A DNA stretch of 64,000 nt from Siphonodentalium dalli (lineage: Eukaryota > Mollusca > Scaphopoda > Gadilida > Siphonodentaliidae). Under the pieces are notes generated by a model. That model did not search any database. It saw only the letters and a list, made by a program, of their open reading frames with translations, and was not told the DNA's origin. The stretch covers positions 211,214,151 to 211,278,150 of the forward strand of contig CP136065.1 of the NCBI GenBank assembly GCA_032622095.1. Reading direction: 5' to 3'. Positions 35,950 through 46,991 of the stretch are shown here, one piece after another. Positions within the stretch are counted from its first letter, which is position 1. Each line of letters starts with the position of its first letter. Both the position numbers and the translations under genes were made by a program.

Positions 35950-36186
35950 TTAACCCTTTGAGTGCCAGGGGCCGATATAATCGGCCCTAAACCTACACAA
36001 TAAGTCTGTTAAAGAATATAATAAAATATATTAAAATTGTAAAAAAAACAAAAACAAAATTGTTAAGCCAATGCATTCTCTTATATATGCGAGGCGACCT
36101 ATGGTCGACTCGCATATATAAGAGAATGCATTGGCACAGGGTATATGGGTTGATACAAAAATCGGACCTGGCACTCAAAGGGTTAA
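35950..36186. mobile_element. TTAA element, 'GAGTGCCAGG' family
   Basis: 237-bp complete copy with both TTAA edges; its right TTAA (36183-36186) is also the left edge of the next element. Confidence 0.9.
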
Positions 36187-36436
36187 TACTTTCAAGACAG
36201 GAGCTAAGCTTGAGCAGCATTAAAGATCGTGTGCCAGTGCATTCTCTTATATATGCGAGTCTCCCACAAGGAGCGTCGCATATATAACAGAATGCATGGC
36301 TTAAAAGGTCAAGGTAAATATTGTTAGGCCATTTATTCTCTTATATATGCGAGGCTCCCTACTCATATATATAAGAGAATGCATTGGCACAGGGTTTTCG
36401 CAAAATTTCAAGAAGCTCCACTCATAGTAGGGTTAA
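36183..36436. mobile_element. TTAA element, 'CATGACGGG' family, abutting the previous one
   Basis: Left end TTAATACTTTCAAGACAGGA, right end CATAGTAGGGTTAA; two TATATATGCGAG hairpins. It shares one TTAA with the element on its left, so it inserted into that element's own target site (or the reverse). Confidence 0.8.
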
Positions 36437-36830
36437 GAGTGATTTCCAACAAAAGTTATAGAGGGTGATAGATAACTCTATACCTTTCCAGGGAAAACAA
36501 TGTTGGCTGCCAATTGTTCTTGTAAAAGATAATTACAGCTTTCAAGAACTTCAAGTCAATTTACTGATTGTGGCTGCCAAGAAGAGAAATGGATGAGTTC
36601 TGCTGAGCTGTCAATTTTTTAACAGTTTATTCCTGTTGACTTCATAAACCTGGCTCATGGAGATGCCAATATAAGAGGGTACCACCGCCCTTTTTCGTAA
36701 GCTGATGGCTGACGGCATATATTTCAGACATGTGCATTAACATGCTCAACTAAAAGCATATAAAAAGTCTTTTTTTTGCATTCATTACGCCAGTTTTTCG
36801 GCATATGTTTATTAAAAGCTACATGTTTAA

Positions 36831-37198
36831 AGGTACGGATGACCTTTGCGGTGGGTATGCTGTTAAAATATTCACTGCCGTTAAAACTGCCATTAACAGA
36901 AAGAATATTAAAATATAGACAGATTTTGTTCTTTATACCAATCATAAATATCGTGTAAATAGTATGTTATTGTCAAGTTTGTACGCTTTGATAAGTAAAC
37001 AAAAGACAAAAATGTTACAGAACCTGGCTTTTGTTTAAATAACAAAGTCTACAAACTTGACAATAACATATTATTTACTTGATATTTATGATTGGTATAA
37101 CAATAAAATTTGTCTATATTAATATTCTTTCTGTTTCTGGCAGCTATAATGGGTGTGACTATTATAAAGCATGCCCACCGCGAAGGCCATCCATACCT
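36831..37198. mobile_element. TTAA-flanked foldback element
   Basis: Flanked by TTAA (36827-36830, 37199-37202). Arms of ~160 bp begin AGGTACGGATGACCTTTGCG and AGGTATGGATGGCCTTCGCG and pair with about 85% identity around a ~50-bp loop. The TTAAAGG edge resembles the minisatellite element's. Confidence 0.8.
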
Positions 37199-37516
37199 TT
37201 AACAGATTTTTATTTTGTAATCAGCAATTTGTCGATTTTCAATGGAGAAGTCCGATTATTATCCGATGGGCTATTATCGGAAGATGACTGATTCCAATTT
37301 ATCGGAACATCAGTAATTGCTACACTAACAAGCTCAAAATTCAGAAGCTATAAATTCGATGGAAAACCAGATTTTAAAGAAATAAAAGAGATAATATAAA
37401 ATCCATTGAAACCCTTGTGATGGTGAATGTACTATTGTGCCCTCTTTTGAAAGCCCTCCTAATAACGAACCTCCATTTCAAATTTCAATCGGATCTGATA
37501 ATCCATGGCTGAGATA

Positions 37517-38214
37517 CAGTAATGCTCTAAGTAATCGACTCCTTAACCACAGCAGAATTATGGGTAACTTTTCAGGATTTAGTTGGAAATATGGCTTGTT
37601 GTCACTCATCGGAAAGCTCTCGGGGAAAGCTTTCCGTTGAATGGCAACAAGCCATATTTCCGACTAAATCCTGAAAAGTTACCCATAATTCTGCTGTGGT
37701 TAAGGAGTCAATTACTTAGGCCGATGGGGTCATTGTCACAAGGCTCCGGTCACATTCGTAGCCAGCTTTTTAAATGGATCACAAATGTAGCCAGGTTTTT
37801 TCACTGGCGATCACATTCGTAGCCAGCTTTTCTAATTGCATGCTTTATATGGCGCGAAATATGACGTTATCACGTTCATGACTAAACTGTCGACGTCATG
37901 CTTCAAAACTGACATCGTTTATCAACTTATATTGCAATATAGTTCGAGCATTCCAACGACATTGATCGGAAACCTCAGGTTATTAGAAGAACTAATATCA
38001 AAACAATATTCAAGTTGTTGTTCATCCATCAACTCAGAAAAATGAGATTAACCTGATCGTGTTCATTGAGGCTCGCCTGAATATGAAAAGCTGGCTACAA
38101 ATGTGATCGCCATAGAAAAGCTGGCTACATTTGTGATCGATTTAAAAAGCTGGCTACGAATGTGACCGATGCCTTGTGACAATGACCCCATCAGCATTAC
38201 TTAGAGCATTACTG
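37517..38214. mobile_element. CAGTAATG MITE split by a younger insertion
   Basis: The MITE runs 37517-37719 and resumes at 38205-38214, ending GCATTACTG/TA. It is interrupted by a 476-bp element (37720-38195) with a 9-bp TSD, so the MITE is the older of the two. Confidence 0.9.
37720..38195. mobile_element. Inverted-repeat element with perfect 9-bp TSD
   Basis: Flanked by ATTACTTAG at 37711-37719 and 38196-38204. Terminal inverted repeats exceed 100 bp, beginning GCCGATGGGGTCATTGTCAC and GCTGATGGGGTCATTGTCAC, and contain three copies per arm of a GATCACA..TGTAGCCAGCTTTT unit. The unique centre (about 37840-38060) has a 69-codon frame without homology. Long repetitive arms with 9-bp TSD suggest a Mutator-like or foldback non-autonomous element. 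Confidence 0.88.
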
Positions 38215-39027
38215 TAGCTGCTCGGATGGACACAAAATCTAATCAGCCCTTTTAATTCAGATTGTTTTTGGCTTCGGCAATCTGCTATGGCAATCCTTTG
38301 CCATGTTCATTGCTGATTGCCGTAGCCAATTATGAGAGCTGATAATGCATGTACTCCAGTATGTGTACCCCCAACCTCCGGGTGGAGTATAAGAAAAGTG
38401 GAATTGTTTTTCTAAATACTTCAATACGGCGATAATAAAAAGTTCTTTTTTTTGGAAAAATAAGTCTCCAGTGATATACATTAGTCAATATTCGTTAGTA
38501 ATCATTCATATGATAAAAATAAAGAACTCACTCTGCGTTTTTCCATACCGGCGCCACAACAGGTAAGGCAATGCTAGTATCCACACATATTCCTTATCAT
38601 TATCATCATGACCATACCCACACTAACAAATCTTACTAAAGAATGAACTCACCACAAAGATATTTTCTGACAGCGATGACAAGATAGCATAAAACATATT
38701 ATTCATTTCTTGCTTTAATCAAAGAGCATCTTAACTACATGCTCACAAACATTACTTTATCCCCCAGAGAGTAGAGAAGAGGGTATTTATGGAATACCAT
38801 CATTAAATGGACTCATTTCATACCATCCAACTCAAAAACATTCTGTGAGACATACATATCATTAAACATTCAAAGGCAACAGAAAAGTACTTGGTCCACT
38901 CCAGAAACCATGAAATGTCATATTTTATATATTTCTTAGTATTTTATAGGGACTTATATCAAGGATGATATTGAGAGCTGCATGATTCCACACCCAAATA
39001 TTGCCAGATGCCGGTATCCTGTGTATT

Positions 39028-39762
39028 TTACACAGGGTTATATGTGGGATTAGATCATGCCATGAATCTCTACTCTGGCTAACGCCCGTAGAAGTGAGAG
39101 AGAGATAATTTATTGACAAAGAGCAACTCCAACAAAATATGCACAAATAATAGTGAAGATAATAAAGTTCATACAGATTAAAAGAGAAAAAACAACAAAA
39201 TCTATGCTAACCCATCTGGGATAGCTATCCACCAGATGGGCTGAGTGCTCCTCGCCTGTAGAGGGTATATCCATGAATTAGCTGTCTTACTGCCCACCCC
39301 AATTAGTCATTAAAATAACACTCTGCTCTGCCTGGAAGCTGCGTGGACGTTGGTATATTATATAGAATAACTGTGGTCAATTATAAAATATACAATTTTA
39401 TTTATAGGTCCAAACTCGAAATTGCATGCTTTTCTGTGACTCTTGTGAGTCAATATTGCAATAAACAATGAATTAATTACCAAGGAGAAATTACATAATT
39501 CTAAGCAATGCAAAGAAAAATCAATCAAAAAGTCACTTAAATCGTAAAATTTCGAGTTGAGACCTTCACATTCAGTGATTTACATTAATAAAGAACAGAT
39601 AATAACTCATAAATATGTTCCCCGCGTTATTATTTTTACTGTATAAGGTTCCCTGTCAAAACTTCAAAAAGGTACCAGGTTTTGTACTGGTGGAATATGA
39701 TCTCTACGGGCGTTAGCCAGAGTATAGAGATTCATGGCATGATCTAATGTGGGATAAACACA
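39028..39762. mobile_element. Inverted-repeat element with GGGCGTTAGCCAGAG arms
   Basis: The arm ATCATGCCATGAATCTCTAC plus TCTGGCTAACGCCCGTAG near 39055-39092 is repeated inverted near 39708-39750. A related one-armed copy lies at 26350-26580, sharing TTTTGTACTGGTGGAATATG and the same core (CGAGTTG.GACCTTCACATT). Confidence 0.6.
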
Positions 39763-39913
39763 AGCAAAATACGTTCCATTAACTTCCATATATTGTATCG
39801 ACAAGCCATGCACTGTGTATTTTGATGTGGATTTTTTGACGATTGGTCATCCATATCAGTTTGACAACACACAATTATTGTTTTATTGGGCTTATAATTC
39901 TCCGATCCCAGAA

Positions 39914-40160
39914 TATGAGGTCTAAGCAGAATGAGGTCCCCAGAGGGTGAATTTAGTGATGCTACCCCGCATAGCGGGCTAGCATCACCAAATTCACCCT
40001 CTGGGGACCTCATTCTGCTTACACCTTAGCAGAATGAGGTTCCCAGAGGGTGAATTTGGTGATGCTAGCCTGCTATGCGGGGTAGGCCCGGGTAGCATCA
40101 CTAAATTCACCCTCTGGGGACCTCATTCTGCAAATTACAGACACCCTATTTCAAGGCTTG
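39914..40160. mobile_element. Two-hairpin MITE lacking its core
   Basis: Two complete GAGGTCCCCAGAGGGTGAAT hairpins stand nearly back to back, separated only by TTACACCTTAGC. Right terminus CAAATTACAGACACCC retained. Confidence 0.75.
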
Positions 40161-40627
40161 TCTGACACAGTTGGCTGTTTTATTTTACTCATTCAGGATG
40201 TCTGCTCCAGCTCAGACAAAGACTCTGTTTTATACTCTCAACGTTAAGTATCATATATATATATTATGCAGCATTAGAAGCAGAATTTAAAATGGCTAAA
40301 AACACAGATAAAGTTGGCTTGTTTTTGTTTTGTATGGTTATATTTTGTGAATACACAAGTACATATAATAAAAGGGCTACCAGCAATTAGCCGCTAATGA
40401 ACCTAATGTCTACAGGATAGGTTTCACATGGCATAACATTAGAGACAATAGGCCAATTAAAAATTTTATACTCATATATTTTGCAAGAGTATTGACACAT
40501 TGTAATATTCACATACAATCACTTGCTAGGTAAACATGGCCCACTCAGTTTGATATTCCTATTCCTAGTATTACAATCTGTTCCAACTGTCACTTTTGGA
40601 TCGATCTGAACAGTATTGGCGCTAAGA

Positions 40628-41669
40628 TAGGAATCTGCAAATCGGGGATTTTGCATCGAATCGAATCTCCTTCCTGATATTGACATCGAATCGAATCTCG
40701 AATCAAATCAGCTAGTGATTGACATTGTTTACCAGTGTGTATTTTGGTGTCTCATGACAAAAAAAATGTGTTTTTTTTATAGGAAAATCATGACATATGC
40801 AAGTCACTCTCAGTATCATGGAGGGTTTGGGATATGTTGCATTGAATTTCTATCTAGCTATGTCATGGCGAACAAGACACAAGAAATGACAGTAAGACAC
40901 TTAAAGACAGTTCAATCAATGTATCACAAACCCAATGGAATAGAACTCACTTGTCTATATTATTTAATAAAGATAATAAGATTTGAAACAAGTGGACATG
41001 GGTACACCGTTCAGCAATATAATTGTTATAGTCCGATACCAATGGTAGTTGTCTGTTAAACTGTTCATCTCACAATAGATCAAACACCAACATCACATAT
41101 TCACTGTAGTTTTCTTCACGGAGGGGGTCCCAGAAAACAGACACAACTTACATGTGTTAAATGTTAATTATCAATAAGATTCAACGGATCGAAACTTGTT
41201 CCAACGCGCTAGATTTCCCGGAAATCAGAAACTGAAAGTAGGATATTTATAGGAATTTTGCCGGCAGTGTCCCAGATAACTGGTCGCACATGACGACGTC
41301 CATTTAAGAACGTAATAGACTGATTGTTCTAAGGTTTCTCATCGTTTCAGTTCATTCAATCTATGTTTTGACGCTCATAACGGCTGATGACATTGAATTT
41401 TATTCCTATAATCTGAATTGGAAATCTGAAGTTCTAAACATGAGGTAATCAATTGAGTTCCGCATCTAGCAATCACGCACCATGTAGACAATTTATATAG
41501 TGTCGATACAGATTACAAATATATGTGGTGATTGATCACCGTCATGGGTTGCGATTGAAGCAAAAAACGAGACTACACCAAAGTAACACCGATTCGAAAA
41601 TATCCGAATCAGCGGGCCGACATATTGATATCGACACTGAATCGAATATCGAATATTCGCAGGTTCCTA
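40628..41669. mobile_element. hAT-type element, TAGGAA-ended, 8-bp TSD
   Basis: Flanked by CGCTAAGA at 40620-40627 and 41670-41677. Imperfect terminal repeats TAGGAATCTGC and GCAGGTTCCTA are followed by runs of overlapping TCGAATCGAATC motifs at both ends. The interior has a 114-codon plus-strand frame (40715-41059) with no recognised homology. Same family as elements at 50922 and 55162. Confidence 0.8.
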
Positions 41670-41753
41670 CGCTAAGAGATTTAAGACTTTGAAATCAAGC
41701 CTGATTCCTTTAACCAGGAAAATGGGCAAAACTGCTTGAATACAAAGACACCT

Positions 41754-42164
41754 TTAACCCTTTCTACAGTAATGCTCTAAATAATCGACTCCTTAACCAC
41801 AGCAGAATTGTGGGTAATTTTTCAGGATTTAGTCGGATGAATGGCAACAAGCCATATTTCCGACTAAATCCTGAAAAATTACCCATAATTCTGCTGTGGT
41901 CAAGGAGTCGATTATTTAGGGCATTACTGTATACGAAATACTCATTGACAAGTAGTTCCCTTAGGAAATGTTCAGATAATAAGTTCAACAAATGGACTAT
42001 GGTCGTTTGTTGAACTTAATAGCTCAACATTTCCCACCAATGAATATCCATCAGGCTGTCGTCTGCTCAAATATCCTTAACATCCCTCCAAATGAATAAT
42101 AGAACATTCCAATGTATACTTTTGTAACTGGGTGGGAGAATCCATTTAGTTTTGAAAGGGTTAA
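41754..42164. mobile_element. TTAA element, 'TATACTAAA' family, with nested MITE
   Basis: TTAA at both edges (41754-41757, 42161-42164). The CAGTAATG MITE at 41767-41929 interrupts it ten bases from its left edge. Confidence 0.9.
41767..41929. mobile_element. CAGTAATG palindromic MITE, short copy nested in a TTAA element
   Basis: 163-bp copy with a deleted apex. Removing it and one TA restores TTTCTATACGAAAT, nearly the uninterrupted sequence of other TTAA family copies (TTTCTATACTAAAT), which confirms the TA target site. Confidence 0.93.
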
Positions 42165-42338
42165 AGATCACAATAAGAAGTGAACTAATCACAATGTAAA
42201 TATCACCATGGAGCATCATTAAGATAAGTCTGCTTTGAGAGTTTCAATTTGTAGATAAGATAATTACTTCCCATGGAGAATAATTCCATCTGTGCAGAGC
42301 TGTATTTAACCAAACTATCTCTGATTTAACTCTGAGCA

Positions 42339-42763
42339 ATCCTGCAAGTAGTGTGTCTGTCATTTGCAGAATGAGGTCCCCAGAGGGTGAATTTACTGAT
42401 GCTATCTCGCATAGCCAGCCGCATCATCAAATTCACCTTCTGGGGACCTCATTCTGCTTAGGCCTCATCTTCTGGGAAGTATCTATACTCAAATTAACAT
42501 TGTTTTAGTTACTTTTTCCCTTCTGGGAAGTTTCTATATCCCCTAATTTGCTTAAGATAAAATACATAATCGAGGTGACTAATGGGTGAACATCACAAAC
42601 TTTAATCTAATCCTAAGTCTCCCTTAGCAGTTGAGGCCTAAGCAGAATTAGGTTCCCAGAGGGTGAATTTGGTGACACTAGCCCACCGTGTGGGCTAGCA
42701 TCACTAAATTCACCCTCTGTGGACCTCATTCTGCAAATGACAGACACACTATTTGCAGGCTTG
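42339..42763. mobile_element. Two-hairpin MITE with 10-bp TSD
   Basis: ACTCTGAGCA flanks both sides (42329-42338, 42764-42773). Hairpins GGTCCCCAGAGGGTGAATTT at both ends; terminal repeats include TAGTGTGTCTGTCATTTGCA. Confidence 0.85.
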
Positions 42764-43302
42764 ACTCTGAGCATCAAAGTTGTTTTTGAAAACATCAAAG
42801 ACAAGAGGAATTTTCACGGTCTCTATCCTGGGAGGTCGGAAAGGCTTGTATGAAACTGCAAATGCTGCATCAAAGAACAACAGAAAGAAGCAACAAAATG
42901 CCACATCATCTGAATACATAATGATCATTATTTATTCAAAGAACGAGACTGCTGACTCTTAGCCCCGGTTAGTAGTATATCAACATTACAAATTCAACAC
43001 AATAATCAACATAATAATTGTAAATCAACTACTCATATAATTTGTTCATTTCATCTTTAATATTTTCCTTATTAATGTAAATTTTTGAGCTACCAGCAAT
43101 ATATATCTCGTTTTCCTCTGCTATAGGCAATTCCATCTTCAATAATTTTGTCTCTAGTTGACTTAGAATTTAATATTATTTTTACAGGGTGGTTCCTGAT
43201 GGTACATTTACCGTCCAATTCTATAGAATAATAATTAACACTTCCACTGGGTTACGTTATGTCGTTTTCTTACACAATTTATCTGCTTCCTGTCATCCTC
43301 TG

Positions 43303-43702
43303 TTAACCCTTTACCCAACAAACCGGCCAAAACCGGCCAAATAAAGCTTCAACAGCCTAAAATATCTTCGGTCTGTCTCAATAAAACCATACAAATATGG
43401 ATATCATTGGAACCGGCTCCTTGACCACATTGTGATGGTTACAGTTATACCCTGTGCCAATGCATTCTCTTATATATGCGAGTCGACCATAGGTCGCCTC
43501 GCATATATAAGAGAATGCATTGGCCTAAAAAAAATCTTTTTTTAACACTTTTTACCATTTTTTCTTACATTCTTTAACAATTTTATAATTTTTAATGTGT
43601 TAAGCCAATGCATTCTCTTATATATGCGAGGCGACCTATGGTCGACTCGCATATATAAGAGAATGCATTGGCACAGGGCCCTTCTGTTGGGTAAAGGGTT
43701 AA
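43303..43702. mobile_element. TTAA element, 'ACCCAACA' family, two hairpins
   Basis: 400-bp copy with intact ends. Two inverted TATATATGCGAG hairpins in opposite order (around 43457-43523 and 43607-43670) flank a T-rich spacer. Confidence 0.9.
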
Positions 43703-44046
43703 TCTACATCAATTTTGTCTGCGGGCTTTCTGGTACATTTATTTTGCATCCGGTTTTTTGTCAGTGTCTCTATGTCATTAAAGGTACTTCATAATTTTTT
43801 CATGAGCTCCTCTGACTGATTTGATTTTCGTGTGTTCTTGATTGTTCTCAAATTTGCAACTCATTAGCATAATTATATAGGAATGATATTTATCAGAGGG
43901 GCAGTGCAGGTAGGGGTGGACATGCATGGGTTTCGGTCATTCTTGACTCAACCAACAGCTGGAAATGAATATATGGCATTGGGAAAAGTTCCCTTCAAAA
44001 CAATGTTCAAAAGGTTAATTGTCCCCCCCATCCCCTTTATCCTTCA

Positions 44047-44447
44047 GTGCAGGGACCAGCCTAGCGGGCTGCTTGGGAGAGGACCAGCCTAGCAGGCGAC
44101 CTGGGAGATATATTCTCCCTAAATGTCAGTTGTCAGTTCACCCTAATTTTTGTCCTAGGGAGAAGTGACTTCTCTGTCATGTACCAGTATGTATATAATC
44201 CATATGTCCCTACAGCATGTTTAAACTGTGATTTCTTATTATAATGGTGTCTCAGTATAATTGTTATATAAATGGGCTTATTGTATTGCATAATAATTAT
44301 TTGATCATAGAATGGTGATGTTGGAGTCTACATTGAACTTGAGCCATTATGACTTCTCCACGATGACAGTTCCCTTCTCCTTAATAATAAAATAGGGAGA
44401 AGTGACTTCTCCCAATTTGAAACATCTAGGCTGGTCCCTGCTTCAAC
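44047..44447. mobile_element. Probable MITE with GGGACCAGCCTAG ends
   Basis: GTGCAGGGACCAGCCTAG at the left and CTAGGCTGGTCCCTGC at the right, with a (C)TTCA direct repeat outside. GGAGAAGTGACTTCTC(C) palindromes recur inside. The left end carries a short duplication of GGACCAGCCTAGC.GGC. Confidence 0.6.
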
Positions 44448-44604
44448 ACCCCTGCTGTCTTTGACTCCGACATAGAATATTAACACGGAGAACAGTTATT
44501 TGAAAATTCCAATTGTGTTCAATAGTTATATTTCTATGAGTTACAATTTATTGGCATCTCAATTTGCAAATTCAATCAAAATGAACATTGTAATTGTGAC
44601 AAGA

Positions 44605-45094
44605 AGGCCAGAGTTTAGTGTGCCTGTCATTTGCAGAATGAGGTCCCCAGAGGGTGAATTTATTGATGCTATCCCACATAGAGGGCTAGCATCAGCTATC
44701 CCACATAGAGGGCTAGCATCACTAAATTCACCCTCTGGGGACCTCATTCTGCTTAGGTCTCATCTTCTCTGGAAAGTTTCTTTATTATCAAATTTCTATA
44801 GAAACTTCTTCACATAGATTCTATTTCTTTTTTAGTTTAGTTTCTCTATAACCCCAAATTGGCAGACGACACATTGCATAATCAAGGTTCCCAATGGGTG
44901 TACATCACAATATTCACCATTTGGGAACATCAATCTGAGTCTATGTGTCCCATAGCTGATGAGGCCATGCATAAGAATTAGGTCCCCAAGAGGGTGAATT
45001 TAGTGATGCTAGCACGCTATGCGGGATAGCGTCACTAAATTCACCCTCTGGGAACCTCATTCTGCAAATGAGAGGCTCACTAAACTCAGGCTTG
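44605..45094. mobile_element. Two-hairpin MITE with 9-bp TSD
   Basis: Flanks GTGACAAGA (44596-44604) and GTGACAAGG (45095-45103). The left hairpin loop contains a 20-bp tandem duplication (CTATCCCACATAGAGGGCTA twice). Ends 221 bp from rod exon D. Confidence 0.85.
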
Positions 45095-45314
45095 GTGACA
45101 AGGAATGAGTATTTATTCATACACATTGTGTGGCAATAAATCACTCATTTTAAACCAGTGTCTTACACATTCTGATATATTATCAACCAGGGAAACATTT
45201 GCAATGATAATTAGGAGGGTAAATAAATCACACAGTCTAGCATTAGAATGTTCAATCACATACTGGATTGCTGACTCCATTAAATGTGTACTCATGCACT
45301 GACTGAAATCTTAC

Positions 45315-45405
45315 CTGTAGTTCTTTGATTTTCTTCTGCAGCTGTGCAACAAGACTTTGTTCATCTTCCAGTCTTCCTTGCAGACCGTTCATTTCCATAT
45401 CCTTC
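45315..45405 (-). CDS. Myosin II heavy chain, rod exon D
   Basis: A 91-nt exon: one base completing an Arg codon, then 30 codons, KDMEMNGLQG followed by RLEDEQSLVAQLQKKIKELQ, ending in phase 0. The acceptor is attttaacag/GAAGGA and the donor GAACTACAG/gtaaga. In known molluscan myosins this segment is followed at once by (A/S)RIEELEEELE, which is exactly what exon E at 11743-11799 encodes, so no exon is missing between them and the intervening 33.5 kb is a single intron for the full-length heavy chain. That intron houses a separate coding exon (20427-20949) with its own start codon. Confidence 0.95.
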
Positions 45406-46064
45406 CTGTTAAAATATAGATAGGCATTACGTTTCTGTGGCGATTGGTCAACTCAGTGGTTTTGCATGCAGGCAATAAAATTCTGTGACAATCATAGTAA
45501 TTATTCTAAGGTTGGTGCTTACTCTAGATTAGATAGGACAACAATAGTGGAAGTGTGTGGATCTGACACAACATAAAAAACTCACTGCAGGCTACCAATA
45601 CCACACACTCTGCTGACTATAATTCATTTCATCTGCACCCCCTTCGAATGCTGACATGACACCATTATAAAATGTATCACTTTTCCTTCCTTGAAATATG
45701 TCAAAACTATACAAACAATCGATAGTATTTACCAGATAGATGAACACGATTCTGAAAACTGTAGATATATCAATTTCACTAGTGGCACCATTAGAACCAA
45801 CAATAATCATCGAAAAAATTGAATAAAAAATACATTAAGATCTATTAGACTGATAATGTTATTTTACTTTCAGAAATACAAAACCCTGCCATGTGGGTTC
45901 TGTAAAATTGTGGCATATTTCAAAGGACGAATAAACATATATTAAAAAACAAAAAACAATAGCTGAAGCTAAGATCTGAAATCCAAAATAATCAGAAATT
46001 GTACATGGGCATAACTTTGGCAAAATTCACTGGACTGAACCAGATAAGAACTTGTCCTGAACTC

Positions 46065-46232
46065 TTATCCCTTTCATGACGGGAGCTGCGCTGGTGCAGC
46101 ATTAAATGTAAGAGAATGCACTGACTTACAAAGTCAAGGTAAATATTGTTAGGCTAATGTATTCTCATATATATGAGAGGCTCCCTATGGGTTTTGCAAA
46201 ATTTCAGGAAACTCCAGTCATGGAAGGTTTAA
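46065..46232. mobile_element. TTAA element, 'CATGACGGG' family, deleted
   Basis: Left end TTATCCCTTTCATGACGGGA, right end GTCATGGAAGGTTTAA; one hairpin arm lost in each half. Confidence 0.75.
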
Positions 46233-46271
46233 CAGAGTAATCCATACATCAAATTTTAAGACAACCAAATA

Positions 46272-46485
46272 CAGTAATGCTCTTAAGTAATCGAATTCTT
46301 AACTACAGCAGAATTATGGGTAACTTTTCAGGATTTAGTCGGAAATATGGTTTGTTGCCATTCAACGGAAAGCTCTCATTGAGAGCTTTCCGATGAATGG
46401 CAACAAGCCATATTTCCGACTAAATCCTGAAAAGTTACCCATAATTCTGCTGTGGTTAAGGAGTCGATTATTTAGGGCATTACTT
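46272..46485. mobile_element. CAGTAATG palindromic MITE, first of an adjacent pair
   Basis: Full-length copy in the intron between rod exons C and D, right end decayed to CATTACTT/TA. Preceded by TTAAGACAACCAAATA, which recurs before the next copy. Confidence 0.92.
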
Positions 46486-46528
46486 TATATCGTATCTGCT
46501 CACCTGTTTTAAGACAACCAAATAACTA

Positions 46529-46741
46529 CAGTAATGCTCTAAGTAATCGAATCCTTAAACACAGCAGAATTATGGGTAACTTTTCAGGATTTAGTCGGAA
46601 ATATGGCTTGTTGCCATTCATCGGAAAGCTCTCCCCGGGAGCTTTCCGATGAATGGCAACAAGCCATATTTACGACTAAATCCTGAAAAGTTACCCATAA
46701 TTCTGCTGTGGTTAAGGAGTCGATTACTTAGAGCATTACTG
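46529..46741. mobile_element. CAGTAATG palindromic MITE, second of an adjacent pair
   Basis: Full-length, TA-flanked copy starting 43 bp after the first and preceded by the same TTTTAAGACAACCAAATA flank, so a local duplication of flank plus element is likely. Ends 250 bp before rod exon C. Confidence 0.93.
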
Positions 46742-46991
46742 TAACTATAACTAAAATTATTATCTGAAAATCAGCAAATTCTAAGGGCCATAACTGAAAT
46801 ATAGGCAGAATGCGACAATATTCAAACTTGATCTCTGTACCTAAACAATAATCTTACATAGTAAATACTGTTGTATTTATCTATTGCTACTGAAGGTATA
46901 AGGCGAGAACTCTAGGAGATGGACAGTTTGGTGCATAGACAGACACCAACTTTTTCTATATAGTCCCCAATAAATAGTTCACATGGCTTAC

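Noticed and set aside
36060-36287. Recurring frames starting MLSQCILLYMRG
   Set aside because: They are readings of the TATATATGCGAG hairpin module in TTAA elements, seen in every copy and strand.
40715-41059. A 114-codon plus-strand frame
   Set aside because: No recognised motif, no splice support, and it lies inside a hAT-type element; listed only under that element.
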